A stretch of 64,000 nucleotides of DNA. Origin: Paenibacillus mesophilus. Its GTDB lineage: Bacteria; Bacillota; Bacilli; Paenibacillales; NBRC-103111. Below the pieces are notes generated by a model. It was not told where the DNA came from, did not search any database, and saw only the letters and a list, made by a program, of their open reading frames with translations. Location: contig NZ_VCRA01000003.1 of assembly GCF_005938385.1 (NCBI RefSeq), forward strand, positions 434,001 to 498,000, read 5' to 3'. Shown in pieces: positions 51,425 through 60,559 of this stretch; positions within the stretch are counted from its first letter, which is position 1; each line of letters opens with the position of its first letter. Position numbers and translations under genes: made by a program.

Positions 51425-52385
51425 CGGCCGCGCCCGTTTGCAGCGACTTCGTCAAATTGACCGCGCTGGTGGAAGGACTCATCCAGTAGTAACATTCGGC
51501 GGCAATCGCGGTGAACGTCTCGAAATCGCGGAATGTCATGGAAGCCATGGCGCGGGATATGCCAAGCTGCTTCATCGATTGGAACACCCCCTGCAGGAAA
51601 CGCCGTTTCTCCGTTCGATCCACCTTCGATCCGTGCCTGAAATGAACAAATAGTCCGAGCGCCAATATCTTTTCCTGCTCCCCTTTCTTGAACATGACGA
51701 CCTGGTAATAGGCAATAGCTGCAATGTCGCCGGAATCGCCGAGCTTCAAAGTCAAAATGACGTGATCGGGATTATGCGTCGAGTAATTCGGATGAGTGCC
51801 GTATTGATAGCGGATTCTTCGTGCAAGCTCCTCTTCCCCGTCCTCGTTCAAAATGCGCGCCAGTTCTTCGACCTCACCGACTTCGGCCGGTTCGATTCCG
51901 CTATTGTCGAACTGATCCGGCACCACCCATTTGGACATATCCATATTGATCGAAGTATCCAAATATTGATCCGCAACGAACCCCATTCGCTCGAACAGCG
52001 TAATCATCGGATTGCGAATTTGCCCGAATTCGGCATAGGACCGTGCGGTCAGTTTCGTACCGCCCTTCTCTCGGACATATTCTTCGCACGCCTCCAGCAA
52101 TCTTTCAAACAAATGCTCATAACCGACTTGGAAGCCGATCTGCACGGAAGCAACTCCCGCATTGTAAGGCCCCATGCATCCCATAAACCCTCTTAGTTGA
52201 CCGTTCTCTTCTGCTAGAAACGCTTTGTTTTTCTCCGCATAGTTTTGTTTGACCATCTCAGCCGTACCGCCATAATAAATTTGAACTTTCGGAATAAACA
52301 TTCTCATCGTATCGTCGATCAGCTTGCGGATCGCCTCGAAGTCGTCGTCCTCCCGAAGCTCCCGGATCGTGATCCCGCCATCCAT
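51411..52385 (-). CDS. GNAT family N-acetyltransferase
   Basis: 324 residues from ATG 52385 (AAGGAGGGA 5 bases upstream). The N-terminal half is a GNAT fold: ITIRELREDDDFEAIRKLID, GFMGCMGPYNAGVASVQIGF and the acceptor loop ending ITLFERMGFVADQYLDT. The C-terminal half (from ~170) looks like a second, degenerate GNAT-like domain (ILALGLFVHFRHGSKVDRTE, FETFTAIAAECYYWMSPST). The substrate is unknown. It is co-transcribed with the CD3324-type regulator. Confidence 0.8.
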   Translation of the reverse strand: MDGGITIRELREDDDFEAIRKLIDDTMRMFIPKVQIYYGGTAEMVKQNYAEKNKAFLAEENGQLRGFMGCMGPYNAGVASVQIGFQVGYEHLFERLLEACEEYVREKGGTKLTARSYAEFGQIRNPMITLFERMGFVADQYLDTSINMDMSKWVVPDQFDNSGIEPAEVGEVEELARILNEDGEEELARRIRYQYGTHPNYSTHNPDHVILTLKLGDSGDIAAIAYYQVVMFKKGEQEKILALGLFVHFRHGSKVDRTEKRRFLQGVFQSMKQLGISRAMASMTFRDFETFTAIAAECYYWMSPSTSAVNLTKSLQTGAADEKI

Positions 52386-52586
52386 CGCATTCCCTCCTTG
52401 TTGGTAACGCAGCTTTGAAAGTGCGGCGAATACCACTGTCGCCCCTCCACTTTCGTTTATCACCCGACTTTAAGTATGACGGAAAAGCCGGAATTGGAAA
52501 ATACCGAGAACGAGTTGCAACGTTCTCGTGCAATTTATTGCCGTCAAATCAGACGATCATTCGGTCCTAATGTACTCGTAATCCAA

Positions 52587-52616
52587 TTGACAGCGGTTGC
52601 ACTGAGGTTGTAGAAT
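52587..52616 (+). promoter_or_regulatory. Sigma-A promoter of the second solute-binding protein gene
   Basis: TTGACA (52587-52592), 18 bases, TAGAAT (52611-52616), 133 bases before the ATG at 52749. Confidence 0.65.
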
Positions 52617-52748
52617 AAAATTGGAATTACATTTACATCACAATCGCATGGTTGGAGGTGAGTAGTTCAGGAAATTAGCTATATGGACTGCAATCGGGGG
52701 CCACTACGGTTCAAACAATCAAGCAAACAGGATACGGGAGGTTCTACT

Positions 52749-54068
52749 ATGCTGAGAAAAGGACGAATTGTACCGCCGCTGATGTTCTCTGCGGCACTGG
52801 TCTTCACGGCTTGCGGCCAGAGCGGTACGCAGGCGAGCACTACAGGTACGGCTGGCACAACGGGCACGGCCAAACAAGCCGAACCGGTCAAGCTGAAGTT
52901 TTTTATGGCCTCGAAATCATCGATGACGCCCGAGGAGCTCAAAGCGACGTACCAAGAGCCGCTTCAAAGAAAATATCCGCACTACTCGCTGGAGTTTATA
53001 AACAACGACAAAGGGATTGATACGTTCATGGCCACCGGCACGAAGGTCGACATCCTAATCGGATCCTACAACGTGCTCAGCAGCATCAAATCTTACGAAC
53101 TGTTCGGCGATATGTCGGATTTGGTCAAAAAGTATAAATACGATACGAACCGCTTCGAGCCGTCTTATATCGACGCCATTACCTCCATGAACGACGGCAA
53201 GCTGTCCGGGTTTCCGTTCTATGATCTCCGGCTCGCGCTTTATTACAACAAAGATTTGTTCGACCGTTTCGGCGTCCCTTACCCGAAGGACGGGATGACT
53301 TGGGAGCAGGTACACGACATCGCCAAACGGCTGACGCGCGAGGACGGCGGCGTGCAGTACCGCGGGTTTGCCGGAGGTCCCTCCAATTTCGTCGCGGTGA
53401 ACCAATTCTCCCTCGGCTTCGTCGATCCGAAAACGAATCAGGCCGCTCTCCAGAAGGATCAATGGAAAACGTTCATGGACGCCTTGGTCCCGCTGTACAA
53501 AATGCCGGGCTACGGCGCCACCAAGAAGCTGCTCGCGGTCAACGATCAATCGAACTTGTTCTACAACGAGAAAACGGCAGCCATGCTCGTGGCGTTCAGC
53601 AACGGGGCGCCGCTCGCGAACAAAAGCAATCTGAATTGGGACCTTGTCAGCTTGCCGGAAATGAAAGGCCTCCCCGGCATCGGCTCCCAGCCTTATCCGG
53701 TCTATTTGGCCCTATCGTCCAACAGCGAGCGTCGGGATGACGCCTTCCTCGCGATCACGCAGCTCGTCTCCGACGAAGTGATGATGGAGCGAAGCGCCAA
53801 CCTGGCGTCCCTCTCTCCGCTGAAGAGCGCGGAAATAAAAGCCGCCTACGGCAAAAACGTCAGCGACTGGAAAGGAAAAAACATAAACGGCGTCGTCAAT
53901 CAGAAAACGGCTCCCGCGATGCCGTTCAGCCCGTATAACGTGACCGGCCAGACGGAGATGACCAATGCGATGCTGTCCGTCATCGTCGGCGAGAAGGACG
54001 TCAATACCGCGCTTCGGGAAGCCGAGGAGCAGACGAACAAGAAAGTGCAGGCTCAAGCCGGGAAGTAG
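52749..54068 (+). CDS. Extracellular solute-binding lipoprotein (second copy)
   Basis: 439 residues from ATG 52749, 5 bases after GGGAGGTT. The lipobox is VFTACG, followed by a Thr/Gly/Ala-rich linker. The family 1 binding-protein core has YNKDLFDRFGVPYPKDGMT and KRLTREDGGVQYRGF, which match the paralogue at 44949-46265 closely. The extracellular ligand is unknown. As with the first copy, no permease is adjacent; instead a Tat-exported beta-helix protein follows after 47 bases. Confidence 0.9.
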   Translation: MLRKGRIVPPLMFSAALVFTACGQSGTQASTTGTAGTTGTAKQAEPVKLKFFMASKSSMTPEELKATYQEPLQRKYPHYSLEFINNDKGIDTFMATGTKVDILIGSYNVLSSIKSYELFGDMSDLVKKYKYDTNRFEPSYIDAITSMNDGKLSGFPFYDLRLALYYNKDLFDRFGVPYPKDGMTWEQVHDIAKRLTREDGGVQYRGFAGGPSNFVAVNQFSLGFVDPKTNQAALQKDQWKTFMDALVPLYKMPGYGATKKLLAVNDQSNLFYNEKTAAMLVAFSNGAPLANKSNLNWDLVSLPEMKGLPGIGSQPYPVYLALSSNSERRDDAFLAITQLVSDEVMMERSANLASLSPLKSAEIKAAYGKNVSDWKGKNINGVVNQKTAPAMPFSPYNVTGQTEMTNAMLSVIVGEKDVNTALREAEEQTNKKVQAQAGK

Positions 54069-54115
54069 TCGCGAAGCAAACGGCAAACCAATTCAAGTGA
54101 ATGGCGGTGTTTGGA

Positions 54116-55837
54116 ATGTCCAATGAAACGATGAGCAGAAGGCAGTTATTAACTGTTTTGGGTGCAGCAGGCATTGGAGCGGTCGGTGCTACGATTGCCG
54201 CAACCTCGGCGACGGGAATCGTATCGGGGGCGCCGTACCCGGGCAACTCGGCGGTACGGAGCGTATACGGCGGGGGCGGCGAAGAGCCATGCGATACGCA
54301 GACTTGCTCGCTTGTCAGCATGTTGGATTTGGTCGGCTTGGAAGGCGTATTGAACGGATCGATGGTTCATCTGCTCGGGTATCGCCCCGGCACCGGCTTG
54401 GGAGGCGGCTTGTTTTACTGGGATTCCGGCCGTCCAAGATCGGCGCATAACGGAGGCACGATCATTAGCCCCACGGTCCCGCTTCTGCCGGATTTCTCGA
54501 ATTTGAGCGGCTACTTGAACGGCACGGGCGAAACCGCTCCGTCCGCAATCGGCTGCTGGGTCCGTCCGCTGCAGTCGGAAATCCCGCTGGAACAGTTCGG
54601 GATCGATCCTACAGGACAGACCGATTCCTACGACGTCATTATGAAAGCGGCCGCATACGCCACCTCGCTTAACCATAATCCGCCCGGACAGTCGTACCAG
54701 ACCAACGTCGGAGCGACGCTCGTATTCCCGCGGGGAAACATCCGTATTGACCGAGAGGTCGTGTTCGCTGGCTGGGGCATTCATCTTCGCGGCCATCGGC
54801 TCATGACCCGGATTTGCAACGGCGGCACCTTCACCGGCGAAGCTTATTTCCGCTTTTACAATGCAGCTACTTACTTGTCCGACGTTTCGTGCCAGGATAT
54901 GGCGTTCGACGGCTGCGGGCTGGCCGTGAAGGGAGTCGTCTTCCAGCGGTGCCGGAACCCGGTAATCGCGAGCGGTTTAAGCGGCCAATATATGGGGGCC
55001 GCCCTCGTCAAGACGGTGCAGTGCGACATGTGGCTGATCGACGATATTTTCTTCATCCCGCTCGTGCCCGGCTCTTCGGCCAATGGGATCGAGATTATCG
55101 ACGGCAACGAAGGCGTCCTGTCGCGCGCGAAGCTGTTCGGCTGGAACAATACGGCAGGCACCGAGAAAACGAACGGCTCGGCCGTCTATATTGAAGACAA
55201 CGAGGAAGTGAAGCTGTTCGCGGTCGAGATCGCCTTCTTCGGAAGATACGGCTTGGAGGCGAAAGGCACATTCGCGATGAAGTCGTACGATTTGCAGGCG
55301 GAAAGCTGCGGCTTGGGAGGGATCATCATCACTTCGAGCGCCACCCGGAGGGCGATCTACTGCACGCTGTCCGGTACGAATCTCGACGGGGTCGGCAATC
55401 AGAAGAAGCTGTGGATCGACAATGCGCTCGGCTGCAGAGTGCTGGACCATACGGCAGGGTCGATCGAGCTGACGGCGAACTCGGAGAAATGCGTGGTAGA
55501 TATTTCCGCAGGCGGACGAGGCGCTGCCGTTACGAATGCAGGCGCCAACAACGTCATCATTTCCGACTTCTTCGGACAGTTGAAAGTAACGGGCGGAGTC
55601 CGTATCGCCGGTACGACCGGGAAAGTTACCGCGGAAGGGACGCTGTCGCTGGAGGCGGCCACTTCGATCGTGCCGAAGAAGTTCATGACGTTCCAATCCG
55701 GCTGGTCCACGCTGGATGCCGGCGGGCTTAGGCTCGGTACCTACAGGCTCTGGGTCGACAGCTCGGGGCGGCTGCGCATGAAGAACGGCGATCCGACGAG
55801 CGATACGGACGGCGACATCGTCGGGGCGCAGAGCTAG
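54116..55837 (+). CDS. Tat-exported tailspike-like beta-helix protein
   Basis: 573 residues from ATG 54116 (ATG 54101 is also in frame). The signal is SNETMSRRQLLTVLGAAG, a Tat motif with RR. Residues ~70-120 (VHLLGYRPGTGLGGGLFYWD) resemble the N-terminal module of phage tailspikes. A beta-helix follows (LFAVEIAFFGRYGLEAKG, VVDISAGGRGAAVTNAG). The C-terminus, LGTYRLWVDSSGRLRMKNG then DPTSDTDGDIVG, is a phage tail-fibre/spike style ending. I infer a secreted or surface polysaccharide-binding or depolymerising protein, co-expressed with the solute-binding lipoprotein upstream. Confidence 0.78.
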   Translation: MSNETMSRRQLLTVLGAAGIGAVGATIAATSATGIVSGAPYPGNSAVRSVYGGGGEEPCDTQTCSLVSMLDLVGLEGVLNGSMVHLLGYRPGTGLGGGLFYWDSGRPRSAHNGGTIISPTVPLLPDFSNLSGYLNGTGETAPSAIGCWVRPLQSEIPLEQFGIDPTGQTDSYDVIMKAAAYATSLNHNPPGQSYQTNVGATLVFPRGNIRIDREVVFAGWGIHLRGHRLMTRICNGGTFTGEAYFRFYNAATYLSDVSCQDMAFDGCGLAVKGVVFQRCRNPVIASGLSGQYMGAALVKTVQCDMWLIDDIFFIPLVPGSSANGIEIIDGNEGVLSRAKLFGWNNTAGTEKTNGSAVYIEDNEEVKLFAVEIAFFGRYGLEAKGTFAMKSYDLQAESCGLGGIIITSSATRRAIYCTLSGTNLDGVGNQKKLWIDNALGCRVLDHTAGSIELTANSEKCVVDISAGGRGAAVTNAGANNVIISDFFGQLKVTGGVRIAGTTGKVTAEGTLSLEAATSIVPKKFMTFQSGWSTLDAGGLRLGTYRLWVDSSGRLRMKNGDPTSDTDGDIVGAQS

Positions 55838-56145
55838 AACCGGGAGATCGCTGGACCCAGGATTAAGTCATTACAATTTATAAATAACAGCCTTAAGCAG
55901 CTCTTATCAGCCATCGAATCGACCATGCACAAAAAAGTAAGAAATGTTTGGAACTCTTAAATCGGCCCGAGCTATCCGAAAATAGCTCACACACCATAAA
56001 TAAGGGTCCCATTCATCTCTTATTTTGTAAAAATCGTCCGTTATAGCCGCACTTTTCCGCTCCAAAAAACCGTTCCCTTCCGATCGCCGGCCTACTGCAA
56101 AGGCCCGCCACCCGGAAAGAAACGGTTTTTTTTGGCATCCGCTCG
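55838..56145. terminator. 308-bp intergenic region with bidirectional terminator (56062-56134)
   Basis: The arms CCAAAAAACCGTT and AACGGTTTTTTTTGG with partly paired inner sequence form one long hairpin between two convergent genes, giving a T tract in both directions. Nothing else is recognisable in the rest of the region. Confidence 0.75.
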
Positions 56146-57555
56146 CTAAGCGCGTTCCCCTTCCGTCCCCGACCGAATATGATCGCCCAAGGTTTCGCGG
56201 ATTTGCCGGCACAACGTCTCCTCGTCGATCACACGCGACCAATACTGCTTCAGGATTCTCCATAGCACGACGAACCCGGTGCTCGTCAAGTTCAAATCTT
56301 GATGAGACCGCATTGTCGGCAAAATATCGCGGAACAGATCGAATCGGGACGGCCGGTTCAGCCCGTCCTCGACGACGGTTTCCGCGGCCGCCTTCAGCGC
56401 CGGGATGCTCAACGTCTCGCGGCGGACCATCAGCTGCCCTTCTTCGGACGACAGGAAGTCGACAAGAACGCGGGCCGCCTCCTTCTTCGGCGAGCTTTTC
56501 CGGATGCACGCCCCTATCGAGATCGTCAATGTTCGGGGCTCGTACAAATACGGCAGCGTCGAAATATCGTAGGCGACGCCGGAATGCTTCAGCTCGTTCA
56601 AGCTCGTATAGCTCGTCAAGATCATCGACACTTTGCCGGTCGTGAACAGCTGCTCGATATCGTCGTTGCCCTCCGACAATATTTTCGGGAAAATGTCGGG
56701 GTCGTGAATGATTCGCTCGTACGTCCGGATGCTGTCGAGCAGCGGCGTTCCGGCAATATCGCACAGACCTTCCCGATTCCGCTCGAACTTCATTCCGCTT
56801 TGCAGCAGAAAGACGGGCCAGCGGTTATAAGACATTTCATAGAAGACGAGGCCGTAACCCCCGAGCCGCCCGGTCAGCTTCCGGGCATTGTCGAGGCAGT
56901 CGTCCCATGTCCAGCTGCTGTCGGGTTCGGACAGTCCCGCCTCGCGGAAATGGTCCGTATTGTAACAAAGCACGACAGGCGAAAACTGGACCGGTCTCGC
57001 ATACAGCAAGCCGTCCACCGTAAACGAATCGTTCAGAAACCGGTAAGCCCCCGGATCGCCCGCAAGCGGCTCCAACGTATGCAGCAGCCCGCTCTCCTCC
57101 ATGTTCTGGAAAAATTGACGGTTAATAAGGAACGCATCGACAAGCCCGTTGTCCACGTATTCCTTGATAAAATTGCGGGAATTTCCCGGGATCGTAATCG
57201 TTTGGACCTGTATGGAAGGATATTTGCGGTGAAACCGGTCCAGCAGCTTGGATATCGCCATATCCCGTTCCATGCTGCTGTTGATCCCGAGCGTAACCGT
57301 CACGGCCTCTTGCTTGGGCGTTTCGGTCACCTGGTTGCCGACCCGGGGAATTTTCCGGATCAGCCCTTCCTCCACGAGAATTTCCAGTCCTTGACGCACC
57401 GATTTGTTGCTCATCTCGAACTGCCCCGCCAAATCCGACTCCGACGGCAGGAATTCGCCCGGCGCCAGTTTGCCGCCGACGATGTCTTGCCTCAATTGCT
57501 GAATCATTCGTTCCAACCGGACGCGAAACAATCGCTGACTCGTCTTTCCGCTCAT
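56146..57555 (-). CDS. GntR-type DNA-binding domain fused to solute-binding protein domain (copy 1)
   Basis: 469 residues with no signal peptide or lipobox. Residues ~10-85 are a GntR winged helix (IQQLRQDIVGGKLAPGEFLP, SNKSVRQGLEILVEEGLIRK). From ~90 on, the chain is a family 1 solute-binding protein: VTVTLGINSSMERDMAISKL, VDAFLINRQFF, FSPVVLCYNTDHFREAGL, WTWDDCLDNARKLTG and VDFLSSEEGQL. The fused periplasmic-binding fold is thus an intracellular effector domain, most likely for a sugar. A close relative lies just upstream (57673-59094). The target is likely the neighbouring sugar genes. Confidence 0.88.
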   Translation of the reverse strand: MSGKTSQRLFRVRLERMIQQLRQDIVGGKLAPGEFLPSESDLAGQFEMSNKSVRQGLEILVEEGLIRKIPRVGNQVTETPKQEAVTVTLGINSSMERDMAISKLLDRFHRKYPSIQVQTITIPGNSRNFIKEYVDNGLVDAFLINRQFFQNMEESGLLHTLEPLAGDPGAYRFLNDSFTVDGLLYARPVQFSPVVLCYNTDHFREAGLSEPDSSWTWDDCLDNARKLTGRLGGYGLVFYEMSYNRWPVFLLQSGMKFERNREGLCDIAGTPLLDSIRTYERIIHDPDIFPKILSEGNDDIEQLFTTGKVSMILTSYTSLNELKHSGVAYDISTLPYLYEPRTLTISIGACIRKSSPKKEAARVLVDFLSSEEGQLMVRRETLSIPALKAAAETVVEDGLNRPSRFDLFRDILPTMRSHQDLNLTSTGFVVLWRILKQYWSRVIDEETLCRQIRETLGDHIRSGTEGERA

Positions 57556-57672
57556 CGTGCTACATCCTTCGCCGATTCAAGATAATATTAAGTATAACCC
57601 GCCCTTCGCGGCAAAAACAACTTGCCGGCCCCGCTCCTTCCGCTCGGCGCAGAGCTTTCGCCGCATGCAGCG

Positions 57673-59094
57673 CTACAAGGCTCCGCCGGATTCCGGCCCG
57701 TCCTTTCCGCATGCGATGTCCATCAGCTGCTCGGGCAGCGACGGATCTTCGATCAGATCGGAACCGTACAGCTTCATCAGCTCGCGCAGCCTGTAGAACG
57801 CCACCGGAGACAGCCCCAAATCCCTGTACCTGCGATACCCCGGGACGATATTGCGGTACAAATGAAACCGCGCGGGCCGGTTGAGGGCGTCATCGGCGGA
57901 CAACGGGGAATCGGCGGCCTTTTTCATGGCCGGAAGAGTAATCGTCCTCTCCCGGATCAGACGCTGTGCGCGCTCAGATGCCAAAAAGTCGACCAGCCGG
58001 TTCGCCGCTTCCTTGTTGCCGGAAAGCTTGTTCACCGATATGCCGATGGTCGTCAGCAGCGTCCTAGCTTCCCCCCGGTAAGGAACCGCGGATATATCGT
58101 AATCAAGCCCGTCCGCAGCGGCGAAGTCGTTCAGCGAATTGTACGTGGTCATGATCATCGACGCGCTGCCCCTGCGGAACAAAGCCGCGACATCCCGGCT
58201 CGACTCGGCCAAATAATCGGGGAAATAATCCCGGTTGCGGATGATCGACTTGTACAGCCGGATGTTCTCTATGAGCTGCCCGCCGTCCAATCGCCAACCG
58301 CCGCCCGAATCGGCTTCGAACTTCTCGTTGCTTTGCAGCAGGAACACCGGCCACCGGTTATTCGACAGCGGGTAGAAGCATAAGCCGTATCGTTTCCCGG
58401 GCATGGACAGCTTGGCGGCATACTTGACCGCATCGTCCCACGTCCAGCTTCCGTCCGGCTCCGGCACCCCCGATTCGCGGAAATGGCTCTTGTTGTAGGC
58501 AAGAACGACAGGTGAAAAGACGAGCGGCTGCACATACAACGTCCCGCCGAATGAAAACGAATCGTTCAGGAACGGATACGTGCCCTCCCGGCGGGTTTGC
58601 GGTTCGAGCGGGAGCTCGCCGCCCTTATCGGTCAATTGCCAGAACAGCTCGTCGTTGATCATCAACGCGTCCACCAGCCCGGCGTGCAAATGCGCCTCAA
58701 TCGCCCCGGCGTAATGCTCCGAGTGGAATTTGACCGTTTCGATCCGGATATCGGGATGCATCGCTTTGAACTCGTCCAGCAGAAGCGATAGCTTCATGTC
58801 CCGTTCGAGCGAATGCATCGACCCGAGCCTGAGCGTAACGGCTTCCCGTTTCGCCGCTCCGGCGGTCACCCGGCTGCCGACACGCGGTATTTTCTCGATC
58901 AGCCCTTCCGCGATGAGCTGGTCCAGCCCTTTGCGGACCGTTTTGTTGCTTAACCGGAACTGCTTCACCAATGCAAGCTCGGACGGCAAAAATTCCCCCG
59001 GAGCGTATTTGCCCCGAATCATAATGTCGTCTCTCAGATGCTTGGTCATATCGTCCAGCCGGAACGGCTTGTCGTTCGATCGGGTCGTATTCAT
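57673..59094 (-). CDS. GntR-type DNA-binding domain fused to solute-binding protein domain (copy 2)
   Basis: 473 residues. The GntR domain reads LRDDIMIRGKYAPGEFLPSE with SNKTVRKGLDQLIAEGLIEK and ends at IPRVGSRVTAG, the same junction as copy 1 (IPRVGNQVTE). The effector domain has SLERDMKLSLLLDEFKAMHP, VDALMINDELFW, FSPVVLAYNKSHFRESGV, WTWDDAVKYAAKL and VDFLASERAQRL. It lacks an export signal. The gene is divergent from a 2-hydroxyacid dehydrogenase, and the intergenic region holds a 17-bp palindrome. The two copies lie in tandem and probably arose by duplication. Confidence 0.88.
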   Translation of the reverse strand: MNTTRSNDKPFRLDDMTKHLRDDIMIRGKYAPGEFLPSELALVKQFRLSNKTVRKGLDQLIAEGLIEKIPRVGSRVTAGAAKREAVTLRLGSMHSLERDMKLSLLLDEFKAMHPDIRIETVKFHSEHYAGAIEAHLHAGLVDALMINDELFWQLTDKGGELPLEPQTRREGTYPFLNDSFSFGGTLYVQPLVFSPVVLAYNKSHFRESGVPEPDGSWTWDDAVKYAAKLSMPGKRYGLCFYPLSNNRWPVFLLQSNEKFEADSGGGWRLDGGQLIENIRLYKSIIRNRDYFPDYLAESSRDVAALFRRGSASMIMTTYNSLNDFAAADGLDYDISAVPYRGEARTLLTTIGISVNKLSGNKEAANRLVDFLASERAQRLIRERTITLPAMKKAADSPLSADDALNRPARFHLYRNIVPGYRRYRDLGLSPVAFYRLRELMKLYGSDLIEDPSLPEQLMDIACGKDGPESGGAL

Positions 59095-59163
59095 ATGGAT
59101 ATCCAGCCTTCATTTCCATTATTGTGTTCTCTTAGTTGATCATACCGAATTCGCGAATGATTG

Positions 59164-59180
59164 TACAGCAAGTTGCTGTA
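59164..59180. promoter_or_regulatory. Operator-like palindrome TACAGCAA-G-TTGCTGTA
   Basis: A perfect 17-bp palindrome lies between the divergent GntR-fusion and dehydrogenase genes, 35 bases upstream of a sigma-A promoter. The size and symmetry suit a GntR dimer. Confidence 0.55.
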
Positions 59181-59214
59181 TTTTTTGTCCCATCACTCTC
59201 TGAAAAATAGAGGA

Positions 59215-59243
59215 TTGACAGAATCCCGGCAAAATTTTATGAT
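59215..59243 (+). promoter_or_regulatory. Sigma-A promoter of the hydroxyacid dehydrogenase gene
   Basis: TTGACA (59215-59220), 17 bases, TATGAT (59238-59243). Confidence 0.75.
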
Positions 59244-59383
59244 TTGTACATCTGTTGTGAATCAGAACTACATCATTTTGAGGTTATCCAATCCCGACTC
59301 CTGTCACTATTTGCAGCCGCTCGGGACCCCTGCATTACATCAGCATACAGCAGAAAACCAAAAGAGGGACGAGGTCGACAACA

Positions 59384-60376
59384 ATGACACTGAGAATCGC
59401 CGTATTGCCGCCTGCAGGCTCGAGACAAAAGGTGCTTGCGGAAAAGCATCTGGAGCAGTTAAAGCAGTGGGGAAAAGTCGTATGTAACGTTGCGGGCTCG
59501 AACGACCCGGAAGCGATCCGCAAAACGATCGAAGGCGCCGATATCGCCATCTCTTCCTGGGGGACGCCGAGTCTCGACGGCAGCATTCTGGACGCCGCCC
59601 CCCGGTTGAAGGCGGTCATTCATGCGGCCGGCACCGTGAAGCCGATCGTGACGCCGGAGCTGTGGAGCAGAGGAATTCGCGTATCGAGCGCGAACGGACC
59701 TCTCGGCAAAGGCGTGGCGGAAACCGCGCTCGGACTGACGATCGCAAGCTTGAAAAACATGTGGAAAATGTCCCGGGATACGCGGCAAGGCGGCTGGGGC
59801 GCGGAGAAGCCGCGGGTTCGCGAGCTGTTCGACGTGACGGTAGGCGTCATCGGAGCCGGTAAAGCGGGTAAACATTACATCAAGCTGCTGCAAAACTTCG
59901 ACGTGACGGTATTGCTGGCGGATCCGTTCGTAACCGCGGAGCAGGCCGAGGCGATCGGCGCAACGAAGGTGGAGCTGGAGCAGCTGCTGAACCGCTCCGA
60001 TGTCGTCTCGATCCACGCGCCTTCGCTGCCGTCCACCTACAAATTGATCAACAGCGAGCGTCTGGCCCAAATGAAGGACAACGCGATCCTGATCAATACG
60101 GCGCGCGGCTCCATCATCGACGAACCGGCCCTGATCGAGGAGCTCCAGAAGGAGCGCATCTTCGCCTGCATCGACGTAACCGATCCCGAGCCTCCGACAG
60201 CGGATCATCCGTTCCGCAGCCTGAACAATTGCGTGCTGACCTCCCATATCGCAGGCTCCGTAACGAACGGCCTGTACCGGATCGGCAAATACGCCGTCCA
60301 AGAGATCGAGCTGCTGCTGAACGACAAGCGGATGGACGGAGAAGTGGAAGAGAAAGACATGGCTTTCCTGGCCTAG
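59384..60376 (+). CDS. D-isomer-specific 2-hydroxyacid dehydrogenase
   Basis: 330 residues. The Rossmann site is VGVIGAGKAGKHYIKLLQNF, with the catalytic features ANGPLGKGVAETALGLTI, ILINTARGSIIDEPALIEEL (Arg) and LNNCVLTSHIAGSV (His). It reduces or oxidises a 2-keto/2-hydroxy acid with NAD(P). It is divergent from the GntR-binding-protein fusion, which likely regulates it. It is followed by a terminator. Confidence 0.88.
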   Translation: MTLRIAVLPPAGSRQKVLAEKHLEQLKQWGKVVCNVAGSNDPEAIRKTIEGADIAISSWGTPSLDGSILDAAPRLKAVIHAAGTVKPIVTPELWSRGIRVSSANGPLGKGVAETALGLTIASLKNMWKMSRDTRQGGWGAEKPRVRELFDVTVGVIGAGKAGKHYIKLLQNFDVTVLLADPFVTAEQAEAIGATKVELEQLLNRSDVVSIHAPSLPSTYKLINSERLAQMKDNAILINTARGSIIDEPALIEELQKERIFACIDVTDPEPPTADHPFRSLNNCVLTSHIAGSVTNGLYRIGKYAVQEIELLLNDKRMDGEVEEKDMAFLA

Positions 60377-60402
60377 CCTTCGAAATGAACAGCAAGACAA
60401 GC

Positions 60403-60438
60403 AAAGCCTTGCATCCATTGAGCGATGCGAGGCTTTTT
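60403..60438 (+). terminator. Rho-independent terminator
   Basis: AAAGCCTTGCAT / ATGCGAGGCTTTTTA (one mismatch) directly after the dehydrogenase gene. Confidence 0.88.
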
Positions 60439-60559
60439 ATTGTTTTCTGTGATTACCGGGGCATCCATTACCTGACCATGCATATATTGGTGGACTATGG
60501 TAACGATATAAGTACTTCTATCCTATGTACTTTTTTTTCAGAGAGGAAACTGGCTCGGC

